Shown: positions 1 through 7,759 of the stretch, piece by piece
How positions within the stretch are numbered: position 1 is the first letter of the stretch
Layout of the letters: the number at the start of each line of letters is the position of its first letter
Source of the DNA: Bacteroidota bacterium
GTDB taxonomy: Bacteria; Bacteroidota; Bacteroidia; Bacteroidales; F082
Direction of reading: 5' to 3'
DNA: 64,000 nt
NCBI GenBank assembly: GCA_023396415.1
Contig: JAEWWJ010000054.1
Span: 30,164 to 94,163, forward strand
Position numbers and translations under genes: made by a program
The notes under the pieces: generated by a model
Database searches by the model: none
The model's input: only the letters and a program-made list of their open reading frames with translations
What the model was told of the DNA's origin: nothing

Positions 1-1268
1 TTCGAGAAAGCTTCGAGCTCTCTAAATTGTGCTTGGTCGAGCTTGAGTGTTCCGGCTACTTTTTTCATTGATTTGATTTGGGCATTACCCCCAACGCGCG
101 AAACCGAGATTCCGACATTGATGGCCGGACGAATACCTGAGTTGAAAAGGTTGGTTTCGAGAAAAATCTGACCATCGGTGATAGAAATAACGTTGGTTGG
201 AATGTAAGCCGAAACGTCGCCCGCCTGAGTTTCGATAATGGGCAAAGCTGTAAGCGACCCACCACCTTTTACTAATCCGCGGATGCTTTCGGGCAAGTCG
301 TTCATGTTGGCGGCAATTTCATCGGAGTTGATCACCTTTGCCGCTCTTTCGAGCAAGCGTGAGTGCAAATAAAATACGTCACCGGGGTAGGCTTCGCGTC
401 CGGGGGGCCGTCTCAGCAGCAATGAAACTTCGCGATAAGCAACGGCTTGTTTAGAAAGGTCATCATAGATCACCAGTGCAGGGCGTCCTGTATCGCGGAA
501 ATACTCACCAATGGCAGCGCCGGCAAAGGGGGCATAAAACTGCATGGCAGCCGGATCGGAGGCCGTGGCCGAAATGATCACGGTGTAGGGCATGGCGCCA
601 TTGTCTTCAAGGTTTTTTTGGATATTGGCTACCGTTGATCCTTTTTGGCCAATGGCAACGTAAATGCAATAAACGGTTTCGCCTCTTTCGTAAAATTCTT
701 TCTGGTTGATGATGGTGTCAATAGCGATGGCGGTTTTACCGGTTTGTCGGTCGCCGATAATCAACTCGCGCTGGCCACGTCCGATAGGAATCATTGCATC
801 AATGGCTTTGATACCGGTTTGGAGTGGTTCGTTCACAGGTTGACGGAAAATAACACCCGGAGCTTTGCGTTCTAAAGGCATTTCGTAGGTGTCGCCTTCT
901 ATAACTCCTTTGCCATCAATGGGTTCGCCAAGGGTGTTGATCACGCGTCCAAGCATTCCTTCGCCTACCATGAGAGAGGCAATACGTTTGGTTCTTTTCA
1001 CTGAATCGCCTTCGTGGATGCCGCTGCTGCTACCCAGCAAAACGATTCCCACATTGTCTTCTTCAAGGTTCAAAACGATACCTTGCAGACCTGTTTTTTC
1101 AAATTCAACCAATTCGCCTGATTCGGCATTTCCCAAACCATAAACGCGGGCAATGCCATCTCCGATTTGTAATACCGAACCTACTTCTTCTAATACAGCG
1201 TCGGTTTGTAGGCCGGCCAGTTCTTTGCGCAGTATTGCTGAAACTTCAGCGGGTTTAATTGCTGCCAT
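1..1268 (-). CDS. atpA: F1Fo ATP synthase subunit alpha (3' part outside the window)
   Basis: Nucleotide-binding but non-catalytic alpha subunit of the F1 head. About 422 codons are visible; the C-terminal part lies beyond the left edge. The start ATG (complement of 1266-1268) gives MAAIKPAEVSAILRKEL, the usual N-terminus. The P-loop GDRQTGKT is at about residues 172-179, and the ATPase alpha/beta signature PAINVGISVS lies near the visible end. It is the last visible gene of an atpB-E-F-H-A run, 18 bases after atpH; atpG would be expected next, off the window. The catalytic beta and epsilon genes (atpD, atpC) are not in this cluster, a split also known from other Bacteroidota. Identity is secure. 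Confidence 0.97.
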   Translation of the reverse strand, partial: MAAIKPAEVSAILRKELAGLQTDAVLEEVGSVLQIGDGIARVYGLGNAESGELVEFEKTGLQGIVLNLEEDNVGIVLLGSSSGIHEGDSVKRTKRIASLMVGEGMLGRVINTLGEPIDGKGVIEGDTYEMPLERKAPGVIFRQPVNEPLQTGIKAIDAMIPIGRGQRELIIGDRQTGKTAIAIDTIINQKEFYERGETVYCIYVAIGQKGSTVANIQKNLEDNGAMPYTVIISATASDPAAMQFYAPFAGAAIGEYFRDTGRPALVIYDDLSKQAVAYREVSLLLRRPPGREAYPGDVFYLHSRLLERAAKVINSDEIAANMNDLPESIRGLVKGGGSLTALPIIETQAGDVSAYIPTNVISITDGQIFLETNLFNSGIRPAINVGISVSRVGGNAQIKSMKKVAGTLKLDQAQFRELEAFS

Positions 1269-1286
1269 AGTGCTATGTTGTTGTCG

Positions 1287-1844
1287 TTAGAAACGTTTAA
1301 TATACAGGTTTTTAGCAAACTCCTTGTGTAAATCGGCGATGATCTTTTTAATGGTTGCGTCGTAAAGATAATCATCAATTTGAAGTTTAAAGCCGCCAAT
1401 GATATCGGGTTGAACCGATTCTTTGAAACGGAGGGTTTTGTTGGCGCTAAAAAGCGCCAGTTGTGTGATTCTTTCCCGCAAATAATCGTCGGCAGGATAA
1501 GCAGTAACAAGTTGAGCCTCAGCGATATTATTATGGTCGAGATAAAGCTGATGGTACTGATGAGCGATTTCGGCTACTTCTTGTTCGCGACCTTTACGGA
1601 TAAGAATCTCGATAAATTTCTTACTAATTTTGCTCAGGTGACTGCCAAAGATACTCATCATTAATTGATTTTTCTTCAGCGGAGTAATCAACGGGTTGCT
1701 CATCAGCTTGCGTAACTCGCGGTTCTCAGCCATCACCTTCACCAACAGTTCCATATCATCATTGACTTCGGCAACAGCTTGTTGTTGAAGTGCAATTTCA
1801 AACAATGCTTTGGCATAACGTTTTGCGAGCAGGATGCGTTTCAT
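1287..1844 (-). CDS. atpH: F1Fo ATP synthase subunit delta
   Basis: Peripheral-stalk subunit joining the top of F1 to subunit b (OSCP family). It is 185 residues long, normal for the family, and begins MKRILLAKRYAKALFEIA, where RYAKALFE is the typical N-terminal helix motif. The C-terminal portion contains PDIIGGFKLQIDD, the conserved GG-containing segment of delta subunits. It lies 22 bases after atpF and 18 before atpA in the same operon, so co-translation is likely. No anomaly is seen. Confidence 0.95.
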   Translation of the reverse strand: MKRILLAKRYAKALFEIALQQQAVAEVNDDMELLVKVMAENRELRKLMSNPLITPLKKNQLMMSIFGSHLSKISKKFIEILIRKGREQEVAEIAHQYHQLYLDHNNIAEAQLVTAYPADDYLRERITQLALFSANKTLRFKESVQPDIIGGFKLQIDDYLYDATIKKIIADLHKEFAKNLYIKRF

Positions 1845-1866
1845 GTGAGTGCGGGTTGGTAAAAAG

Positions 1867-2361
1867 TTAGTTCAAATGCTTGCCTTCAATCACTCTTTCA
1901 ATGTATTGTTGGTGATCTTTGGGGGTTTGAAGTTTTTCGCGAAGGATTTTTTCAGCGATCTCGATAGATATTTCGGCTACGATATTCTTAATGTCAACCA
2001 AAGCTGCTTTGCGTTCGTTGTCAATTTGAATTCTGGCGCTTTCAACAATGCGTTCGGCCTCACTAACGGCTTTAACACGAGCATCTTCGATGAGCTTTTC
2101 CCTGATTTTACGCGCCTCATTCATAAGGGCTTCGCGTTCTTCTTTGGCTTCTTTGAGCAGAACTTCGTTGTTGAGTTTGAGCTTTTTCATCTCTTCTTGG
2201 GTAATATCAGCTTGACGCAGTGCGTCTTCGATGTGCTGCTCCCTGTCTTTCAAAGCCTGCAATATGGAGGGCCATGCAAACTTTTTTAACACAAGCAGAA
2301 CGACCGAAAAAACTACGATCATCCAAAATACGAGTCCCAGGCCTGGATTTACTAATTCCAT
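1867..2361 (-). CDS. atpF: F1Fo ATP synthase subunit b
   Basis: Membrane-anchored stator subunit of Fo. The 164-residue product has one N-terminal hydrophobic helix (about residues 8-27, LGLVFWMIVVFSVVLLVLKK) followed by a long charged helix rich in E, K, A and R, the dimeric right-handed coiled coil of b subunits. The gene starts 92 bases downstream of atpE; that gap holds a terminator-like hairpin, so atpF and the F1 genes may be transcribed less than atpE. It precedes atpH by 22 bases. Confidence 0.95.
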   Translation of the reverse strand: MELVNPGLGLVFWMIVVFSVVLLVLKKFAWPSILQALKDREQHIEDALRQADITQEEMKKLKLNNEVLLKEAKEEREALMNEARKIREKLIEDARVKAVSEAERIVESARIQIDNERKAALVDIKNIVAEISIEIAEKILREKLQTPKDHQQYIERVIEGKHLN

Positions 2362-2402
2362 AGTTATCAGGTTATTATAATGATAAACTTAATGATAAAC
2401 GT

Positions 2403-2440
2403 AAAAACCTGTGCTGTAACCTTAGCGGTTATAGCACAGG
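2403..2440 (-). terminator. Intra-operonic hairpin after atpE
   Basis: On the minus strand CCTGTGCTATAACC pairs with GGTTACAGCACAGG around a 5-base loop, with one mismatch, and is followed by five T. It begins 13 bases after the atpE stop, inside the atp operon. Its form is that of an intrinsic terminator, but genes continue on the same strand, so partial termination, attenuation or an mRNA 3'-end stabiliser is more likely. Confidence 0.6.
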
Positions 2441-2453
2441 GAAAAGCTGTTGG

Positions 2454-2714
2454 CTATAAGAACACAATCAGCAAACAAACAACGATCGCAAAGAAGGCAA
2501 CTCCTTCGATAAGGGCAGCCGAAATGATCATGCTTGAACGAATATCGCTACTTGCCTCAGGCTGACGAGCAATGGATTCCAAAGCGGCACGACCGATTTG
2601 GCTGATACCCATGCTGGCTCCGATTACTGAAATGCTGGCGCCTAAGCCGGCAGCCATTTTAGCGATTGGTGTCAGGTCTGTTGCAGCTTGCAACAAAATG
2701 GCTAATAATTCCAT
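2454..2714 (-). CDS. atpE: F1Fo ATP synthase subunit c
   Basis: Proteolipid of the rotor ring. The 86 residues form two hydrophobic helices with the polar loop ARQPE between them. The ion-carrying carboxylate of helix 2 is the Glu in ALIEGVAFFA. The residue after it is Gly, not the Ser seen in sodium-binding rings, and helix 1 is Gly/Ala-rich without the sodium-ligand Gln at the matching place, so proton coupling is inferred. Many copies are needed per enzyme; the hairpin just downstream may help raise its expression. Confidence 0.96.
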   Translation of the reverse strand: MELLAILLQAATDLTPIAKMAAGLGASISVIGASMGISQIGRAALESIARQPEASSDIRSSMIISAALIEGVAFFAIVVCLLIVFL

Positions 2715-2789
2715 GATTTTAAGGTATTTGGGTTGATAATTCTAATTTATTTTATGATTTTATTTGGGTTGTAATGCTGTGCCTTTCGG

Positions 2790-3908
2790 TTATTCGTGGT
2801 GGGTTTCATGTGCCTCTTCATGGTGATGCTCTTCAACGGCCATACCTATGAAAATGGCTGATAGCAGTGTAAACACATAGGCTTGGATGAAGGCAACCAA
2901 CAACTCTAAGAAGCTGATAAAAATTGACATAGCTACTGAAAGCACCGAAATGCCATAACCGGCAGCCAGACTTGTTTGTCCAAAAACGAAAATCAAACTG
3001 ATAAAACCTAAGATGATGATGTGTCCGGCAGTGATGTTGGCAAACAAACGTATCATCAACACAAAAGGTTTGGTGAAAACACCTACAAGCTCAATGATAG
3101 GCATCAGGGGTAGTGGCAGTTTAAGCCACCAAGGCACGCCGGGTGTATTAAAAATGTGCGCCCAGTAGTTTTTGTTTCCCGAGACGAGAATCATTCCGAA
3201 AGTAAAAAGAGCCAAAACCCCTGTTACTGCTATGTTTCCTGTGATGTTAGCGCCTAACGGGAAAATGGGAACCAATCCCAAAAGGTTATTGAAAAAGATA
3301 AAGAAAAAGATGCTGAGCAAAAAGGGTGAGAACTTTTCGTAGTGTTTTTTTCCGATAGAGGAAAACGCAATTTCATCTCTCACGAACAAAATCAAAGGCT
3401 CTATTAAGGATTGAAAGCCTTTGGGGGCGTGATTGCGGGTTTTTTTGTAGGATTTGGCAACCGAAATAAAAATAAGAATGAGGATAATAGAGGTAACAAA
3501 AGAGCCGAAAACGGTTTTAGTGATCGAAAAATCGTAGGGTCTGATTTGTGTTCCATCGGCGGCAGTTTTCACAATCTTACCTTTCAATGCACCTTCTTTG
3601 GCCAACTCGAAGCCTTTGTAGGTGGCATGACCATGCTCAAATCTGCTCGAAAGAAAGAAATGCCACTGTCCGTCATCGAATAAAATGACAGGTAATGGCA
3701 TCGTGATGTGGGTGTGGCCGATGTCGGCAATGTGCCAATCATAGGAATCAACAATATGACTGATGATCATTTCACCCGGTCTAAATGCCTCAGCAGTAGT
3801 TTCACGCGCGTTATGCTCACCGCCTGCGGCAATAGCCTGCAGCGGGATTGATAGGGTAAAAAGCAATAAAAAATAGCTAGTGATAAATGCTAACTTGGTA
3901 AATCTCAT
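2790..3908 (-). CDS. atpB: F1Fo ATP synthase subunit a
   Basis: Stator channel subunit next to the c-ring. At 372 residues it is longer than the roughly 250-270 of E. coli-type a subunits because of an N-terminal extension, as is usual in Bacteroidota. Residues 1-28 look like a cleavable signal peptide ending near QAIAAGG, followed by a hydrophilic, probably periplasmic segment to about residue 130. The membrane part carries the essential Arg in MIRLFANITAGH. The C-terminus is His/Glu-rich (AVEEHHHEEAHETHHE). It is the first gene of the visible atp operon; no atpI or atpZ gene is seen upstream. Confidence 0.95.
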   Translation of the reverse strand: MRFTKLAFITSYFLLLFTLSIPLQAIAAGGEHNARETTAEAFRPGEMIISHIVDSYDWHIADIGHTHITMPLPVILFDDGQWHFFLSSRFEHGHATYKGFELAKEGALKGKIVKTAADGTQIRPYDFSITKTVFGSFVTSIILILIFISVAKSYKKTRNHAPKGFQSLIEPLILFVRDEIAFSSIGKKHYEKFSPFLLSIFFFIFFNNLLGLVPIFPLGANITGNIAVTGVLALFTFGMILVSGNKNYWAHIFNTPGVPWWLKLPLPLMPIIELVGVFTKPFVLMIRLFANITAGHIIILGFISLIFVFGQTSLAAGYGISVLSVAMSIFISFLELLVAFIQAYVFTLLSAIFIGMAVEEHHHEEAHETHHE

Positions 3909-4102
3909 GATGGCCTTAGATGTAGATCGTACGTTTCTCTCAAATAGGCTGCAATTTTACGAAAGAATCCGCAGATAGGAAAGACTTTTGTTAAAAATTT
4001 GATTGATTGACTGTTTGCCTGCTTCTCAACGGCTCCATTTTTTTTTGCCATGTTAATCAATAATGTTTCTAAATAGAGCGTCTTTGCTGTACAAGGAGCT
4101 TT

Positions 4103-4110
4103 TATTTTTG
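4103..4110 (+). promoter_or_regulatory. Putative -7 box for the NTF2-like lipoprotein gene
   Basis: TATTTTTG matches the Bacteroidota consensus TAnnTTTG, with a TTTG at 4083-4086 (16-base spacer, slightly short). It lies 44 bases before the start codon. Confidence 0.45.
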
Positions 4111-4154
4111 TAATTTCATCCAATCTTTGAGTGATTACCTAAAACCAAAATACA

Positions 4155-4658
4155 ATGAACATGAAAATTACTGTAAATCTTCTTTTTTTGGTTGTGTTTT
4201 TAATGGCATCGTGCACCCAGTGTCCTCCAAAAAATTCCATTAAGGACGAAGAACCCAAGATCGAAAACCTTCTCGAAAAGTATATGATGGCAATGGAAAA
4301 TGAAGATTTTCAATCCATTGAACAGTTGTGGGACACTGGCGATAGCACCATGTTGCTGGGAACTGATTCGCATGAACGCCTTATGGGTTGGGAAAATATT
4401 AAAAATGCCTATCGTAAGCAGTTTAACTTAATCAGTGAAACTTTTGTCTCAGTGCAAGATCAGTATATTAGAATTAATTGCGGTGGAAACACGGCCTGGT
4501 TCTCACAACGGATGAACTACAATTTCATTTACGACAGTGTGGCGCACAGCTTCGAAGGCATCCGTTTCACAGGTGTTTTGATTAAAAATACCGACAACGA
4601 GTGGAAAATGGTGCAAGGGCATTTGTCGCTTCCGGCGCACATCAACATTGGAAAATAA
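4155..4658 (+). CDS. Lipoprotein with NTF2-like (SnoaL/DUF4440-type) fold
   Basis: The product has 167 residues. The N-terminus MNMKITVNLLFLVVFLMASC is a lipoprotein signal with lipobox LMASC (Cys20). The rest has the NTF2-like pattern: an early helix (IENLLEKYMMAMENEDFQSIEQLW), a SHERLMGWENIKNAY segment as in DUF4440/SnoaL proteins, then beta strands ending EWKMVQGHLSLP. Proteins with this fold are small cone-shaped enzymes or binding proteins; the substrate cannot be told. It stands alone, divergent from atpB and ahead of ppa. The start could be Met1 or Met3. Confidence 0.75.
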   Translation: MNMKITVNLLFLVVFLMASCTQCPPKNSIKDEEPKIENLLEKYMMAMENEDFQSIEQLWDTGDSTMLLGTDSHERLMGWENIKNAYRKQFNLISETFVSVQDQYIRINCGGNTAWFSQRMNYNFIYDSVAHSFEGIRFTGVLIKNTDNEWKMVQGHLSLPAHINIGK

Positions 4659-4813
4659 CCAAACTTTGAACTTTGGTTAAAACTTTATTCTTGTTAAGAA
4701 GTTCAAAAATAACGACTTCGGTTTTCTTTTCAACCTTTTGGAGGCTCAAGGTTTAAAACAAATTTTATAAAAAAAATAATGTTTGAAACCCAAAGGCCGC
4801 AGCGAAAATGCAG

Positions 4814-4821
4814 TAATTTTG
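4814..4821 (+). promoter_or_regulatory. Putative -7 box for ppa
   Basis: TAATTTTG is an exact TAnnTTTG match 40 bases before the chosen ppa ATG. The nearest upstream TTTG (4782-4785) is 28 bases away, too far for a standard -33 element, so only the -7 part is supported. Confidence 0.4.
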
Positions 4822-4861
4822 CCAAAAATTAAAAAGATTGAAACCGTTTAACAGCAAAGAA

Positions 4862-5530
4862 ATGAATAAAATTATGGACCCCATCGGTCGTTTGATGGGT
4901 TTACGTTATAAATCACATCCATGGCACGGCGTTGATATAGGTCCTGAGGCACCCGAAGTACTGATTTGTTTTATCGAAATGGTGCCTACCGATACCGTGA
5001 AATACGAAGTAGATAAGGTAACGGGTTATTTGAAGCTCGATAGGCCACAGAAATATTCCAACGTTGTTCCAGCATTGTATGGTTTCATTCCACAAACTTT
5101 CTGCGCTACACGCGTAGCTGAGTTTTGTAACGAAAAAACCGGAAGAACTGACATCAAAGGCGATCGCGACCCTTTGGACATCTGTGTGTTAACTGAAAAA
5201 GATATCACCCATGGCGATATTTTAGTGCGCGTAAGGCCTATTGGAGGGTTTAGGATGATTGATGGAAATGAAGCCGATGACAAGATCGTTGCCGTGCTTA
5301 ACAATGATGCTGTGTATGGCACTTACAAAGATATCTCCGACTGTCCTGATTTGGTTGTCAACCGTTTGAAACATTATTTTCTTACCTATAAAGATTTGCC
5401 CGGTAAAGAAAGTAGAGTAGAAATTACTGATGTGTATGGCATTGAAGAAGCCCATGAAGTTATTCGTCGCTCGATGGAGGATTATCATCATAAATTTGAC
5501 AATTTGGATGCGTTTTTGTCAGAAGTATAG
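4862..5530 (+). CDS. ppa: Inorganic pyrophosphatase, family I
   Basis: Hydrolyses pyrophosphate to phosphate in the cytoplasm, pulling biosynthetic reactions forward. From ATG 4862 the protein has 222 residues (MNKIMDPIGRLMG). The metal-binding signature is GDRDPLDICV, and further family I residues appear in KYEVDKVTGYLKLDR and YGFIPQTF. A TTG eight codons upstream would extend the frame, but it lies close to the -7 box and is less likely. It is monocistronic, with a bidirectional terminator directly downstream shared with the convergent YceI gene. Confidence 0.93.
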   Translation: MNKIMDPIGRLMGLRYKSHPWHGVDIGPEAPEVLICFIEMVPTDTVKYEVDKVTGYLKLDRPQKYSNVVPALYGFIPQTFCATRVAEFCNEKTGRTDIKGDRDPLDICVLTEKDITHGDILVRVRPIGGFRMIDGNEADDKIVAVLNNDAVYGTYKDISDCPDLVVNRLKHYFLTYKDLPGKESRVEITDVYGIEEAHEVIRRSMEDYHHKFDNLDAFLSEV

Positions 5531-5553
5531 TGTGTTTTTACCTTTATAAAAAT

Positions 5554-5589
5554 AAAAAAACCTGGTGCAATGTTGCACCAGGTTTTTTT
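5554..5589. terminator. Bidirectional terminator between ppa and the YceI gene
   Basis: A near-perfect palindrome, with stem CCTGGTGCAA/TTGCACCAGG, is flanked by an A run on the left and a T run on the right. It serves two convergent genes. Confidence 0.9.
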
Positions 5590-5608
5590 ATTTGATTTTT
5601 TTTGATGC

Positions 5609-6277
5609 CTATTTGTTGGCAATCAAGTTTACTTCAAAAGCAATTTCATCTTTGATGAGGTTGTTTTGCAGTTTGTCTTTAATGGATTGGTCGGTTAAAG
5701 TTCCGCCCCAAATAACACCCCATTCATTGCGGTTGATTTTGAATTTGGCCATAGCTTCTGCCTTTGCATCGGTAATGTTTACAGTGGCTGGAAAGCTGAT
5801 GCCTTTGGTTACATCTTTAATGGTGAGGTTGCCCGAAATTTTGTGGGTTGTGCCGTCAGCTGCAGGAGCTGCTTCAACGCCTGTAATTTCAAACTTAGCG
5901 GTAGGATAGGTTTCCGTCATAAAGAAATCGCCGCTTTTTAGGTGTCCTTCGAGTTTCAGTTTGCCTTCATCTTCGGTGAGGTCGTTGCAAACAATGCTGT
6001 TCATGTCAATGGTAAAATTACCGGCATCCAATTGGCCATCTTTTAAGGCTAACATGCCATCGGTAATTGTTACTACGCCATGATGTACCGTTTCGGTAAT
6101 TTTTGCACCTTCCCATTTAAGGGTGCTTGCAGCGTTATCAACATTTAAAACAACTGCTTCGGCGGCAGCTTCTTTTACTTCTTTGGCATCTTCGGCTGTT
6201 TTTGGAGCTTGATTACAGGCCGACAAGAAGACTACTGCCGCAAATAAATACAATACTTTTTTCATACGTTTGATCAA
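5609..6277 (-). CDS. YceI-family lipoprotein
   Basis: A 222-residue lipoprotein (signal MKKVLYLFAAVVFLSAC, lipobox LSAC) with an Ala/Glu-rich linker and then a YceI domain of about 170 residues. Family signs are the opening STLKWEGAK, the segment LEGHLKSGDFFMTETYPTAKFEI and the late GNLTIKDVTKGISFPA. YceI domains are lipocalin-like barrels that bind polyisoprenoid or other amphipathic ligands; the ligand here is unknown. The start may be Met5 (MKKVLY) rather than Met1. It is a single gene convergent with ppa. Confidence 0.88.
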   Translation of the reverse strand: MIKRMKKVLYLFAAVVFLSACNQAPKTAEDAKEVKEAAAEAVVLNVDNAASTLKWEGAKITETVHHGVVTITDGMLALKDGQLDAGNFTIDMNSIVCNDLTEDEGKLKLEGHLKSGDFFMTETYPTAKFEITGVEAAPAADGTTHKISGNLTIKDVTKGISFPATVNITDAKAEAMAKFKINRNEWGVIWGGTLTDQSIKDKLQNNLIKDEIAFEVNLIANK

Positions 6278-6401
6278 TTAGTGATTAGATTAATTTTGTT
6301 TCATCTTTCCTTTCAACGTTTTTGAAAGCCGCTTTGGTGCTTTTGTGAGCAAAAAGCTATTTCATTTTCGGTTAAAGGATGCACATATAACAAGAACTGT
6401 A

Positions 6402-6409
6402 TATGTTTG
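6402..6409 (+). promoter_or_regulatory. Putative -7 box for hemW
   Basis: TATGTTTG matches TAnnTTTG 21 bases before the hemW ATG. No clear TTTG is seen at -33. Confidence 0.4.
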
Positions 6410-6430
6410 TTCAATTAACAATGATTTTTT

Positions 6431-7567
6431 ATGGCCGGAATTTATATACATATCCCATTTTGCAAACAGAAATGCCACTACTGTAATTTTTTTTCAACTG
6501 CTTCGCGGAAACATTATGGTGCTTTTGTGAAGGCTTTGTTGCGCGAAATTGAGCATCGTCATCCCTACCTACATGGTCAAGAAATCAATACCATTTATTT
6601 TGGAGGCGGAACACCAAGTTTGTTGCAACAAGCTGATTTTACTACCATTCAACAAGCACTTCAGAACACTTTCAACATCAGCAAAGAAGCCGAAATTACT
6701 TTTGAAGCCAATCCCGACGATGTGAATGTGCATTTTCTCGATGATTTAAAAACCACCTTCGTGAACCGTTTGAGCATGGGGGTGCAGAGTTTTTTTTCTG
6801 ACGATTTGCATTATTTAAACCGTGTTCACGATGGACAACAGGCTTTGTCAGCCATTAAGTTGGCCCAAGAAGCAGGTTACGAACGAATGACAATTGATCT
6901 TATTTATGGGATTCCTACCCTAACCGAGGAGAAATGGAAGGCCAACCTTGATGCTTTTTTTGAAACCGGTTTGACACATCTTTCGGCTTACGCGCTGACC
7001 GTTGAACCCCGAACGGCGCTGGCACAATTGATTGACAAAGGAAAATATACGCCCGTTGATGAGGTTCAAAGTACCCGACACTTTGAAATTTTGCTGCAAA
7101 AAATGGAAGAGCGAGGCTTTGTGCATTACGAAATTTCCAATTTTGCTCTTCCCGGCCATTATTCAAGGCACAACAGCACCTATTGGCTGGGGGGCCATTA
7201 TCTTGGTTTGGGGCCTTCGGCACATTCGTTTAATGGATTTTCGCGGGAGTGGAATGTGTCAAATTTGGCGCAATACGTGCAAAATTCAGTTTCAAATACT
7301 TGTGTTGAAGAAAAGGAGGTGCTGACCTTAACTCAACGAGTTAACGAATACATTATGACCTCTTTACGCACTTCGTGGGGCTGTGATTTGGAACATGTGG
7401 GCAATGTTTTCGGACTTGCATACGCTGATTATTTGCTGCAAGCCGCCGAAGTTTATGTAGTGAAAGGGCAACTCTATATCAAGGAGGGCCGATTGTTTCT
7501 CACCAATCAGGGCAAACTTTTTGCTGACGGCATTGCAGCTAACCTGTTTCTCGAAACGCCTTTATGA
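6431..7567 (+). CDS. hemW: HemW-type radical SAM haem chaperone
   Basis: A 378-residue radical SAM protein of the oxygen-independent coproporphyrinogen oxidase-like family. The N-terminus MAGIYIHIPFCKQKCHYCNF has the CxxxCxxC cluster motif (Cys11, 15, 18), and TIYFGGGTPS gives the Gly-rich SAM-binding strand. The length and start fit HemW (about 380) rather than the longer true HemN. HemW proteins bind haem and insert it into respiratory enzymes, which fits a genome encoding cytochromes. Its last six bases overlap the convergent 52-residue small gene. Confidence 0.88.
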   Translation: MAGIYIHIPFCKQKCHYCNFFSTASRKHYGAFVKALLREIEHRHPYLHGQEINTIYFGGGTPSLLQQADFTTIQQALQNTFNISKEAEITFEANPDDVNVHFLDDLKTTFVNRLSMGVQSFFSDDLHYLNRVHDGQQALSAIKLAQEAGYERMTIDLIYGIPTLTEEKWKANLDAFFETGLTHLSAYALTVEPRTALAQLIDKGKYTPVDEVQSTRHFEILLQKMEERGFVHYEISNFALPGHYSRHNSTYWLGGHYLGLGPSAHSFNGFSREWNVSNLAQYVQNSVSNTCVEEKEVLTLTQRVNEYIMTSLRTSWGCDLEHVGNVFGLAYADYLLQAAEVYVVKGQLYIKEGRLFLTNQGKLFADGIAANLFLETPL

Positions 7568-7720
7568 GTGACCGCCTACCACAATCCGAATGATTTTTAG
7601 GTTGAGCACAAAAAAGCGAATAAGCTGCCAAGGCACGAAACTGCGCCAAAAGCGGGTGTTCTTTGTGGGAACAGGCGGATATGATTCGTCCGAATAAGGA
7701 GTGATGGTTTTGTTGGTCAT
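7562..7720 (-). CDS. 52-residue conserved-looking small protein
   Basis: This short frame reads M-T-N-K-T-I-T-P-Y-S at the start and ends IRIVVGGHS. It has a proline-rich N-terminal third (SYPPVPTK), an aromatic/basic stretch (RFWRSFVPWQLIRFF) and a hydrophobic end (VLNLKIIRIVV). It begins 39 bases after the stop of the SQR-like gene, on the same strand, and its stop overlaps the hemW stop by six bases, so it probably belongs to the SQR transcript. I recall similar short tails beside such flavoproteins in other Bacteroidota, but cannot confirm this here. An amphipathic membrane-associated peptide is plausible; the function is unknown. Confidence 0.65.
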   Translation of the reverse strand: MTNKTITPYSDESYPPVPTKNTRFWRSFVPWQLIRFFVLNLKIIRIVVGGHS

Positions 7721-7759
7721 ATCAATTAGTATTTATTTTTGAAGTATTTAGTTAGTAAA

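Noticed and set aside
3905..4123. A 72-codon minus-strand frame upstream of atpB that might be an atpI-like gene.
   Set aside because: It has no membrane helices, overlaps the atpB start, and contains the promoter box of the divergent gene; coding character is poor.
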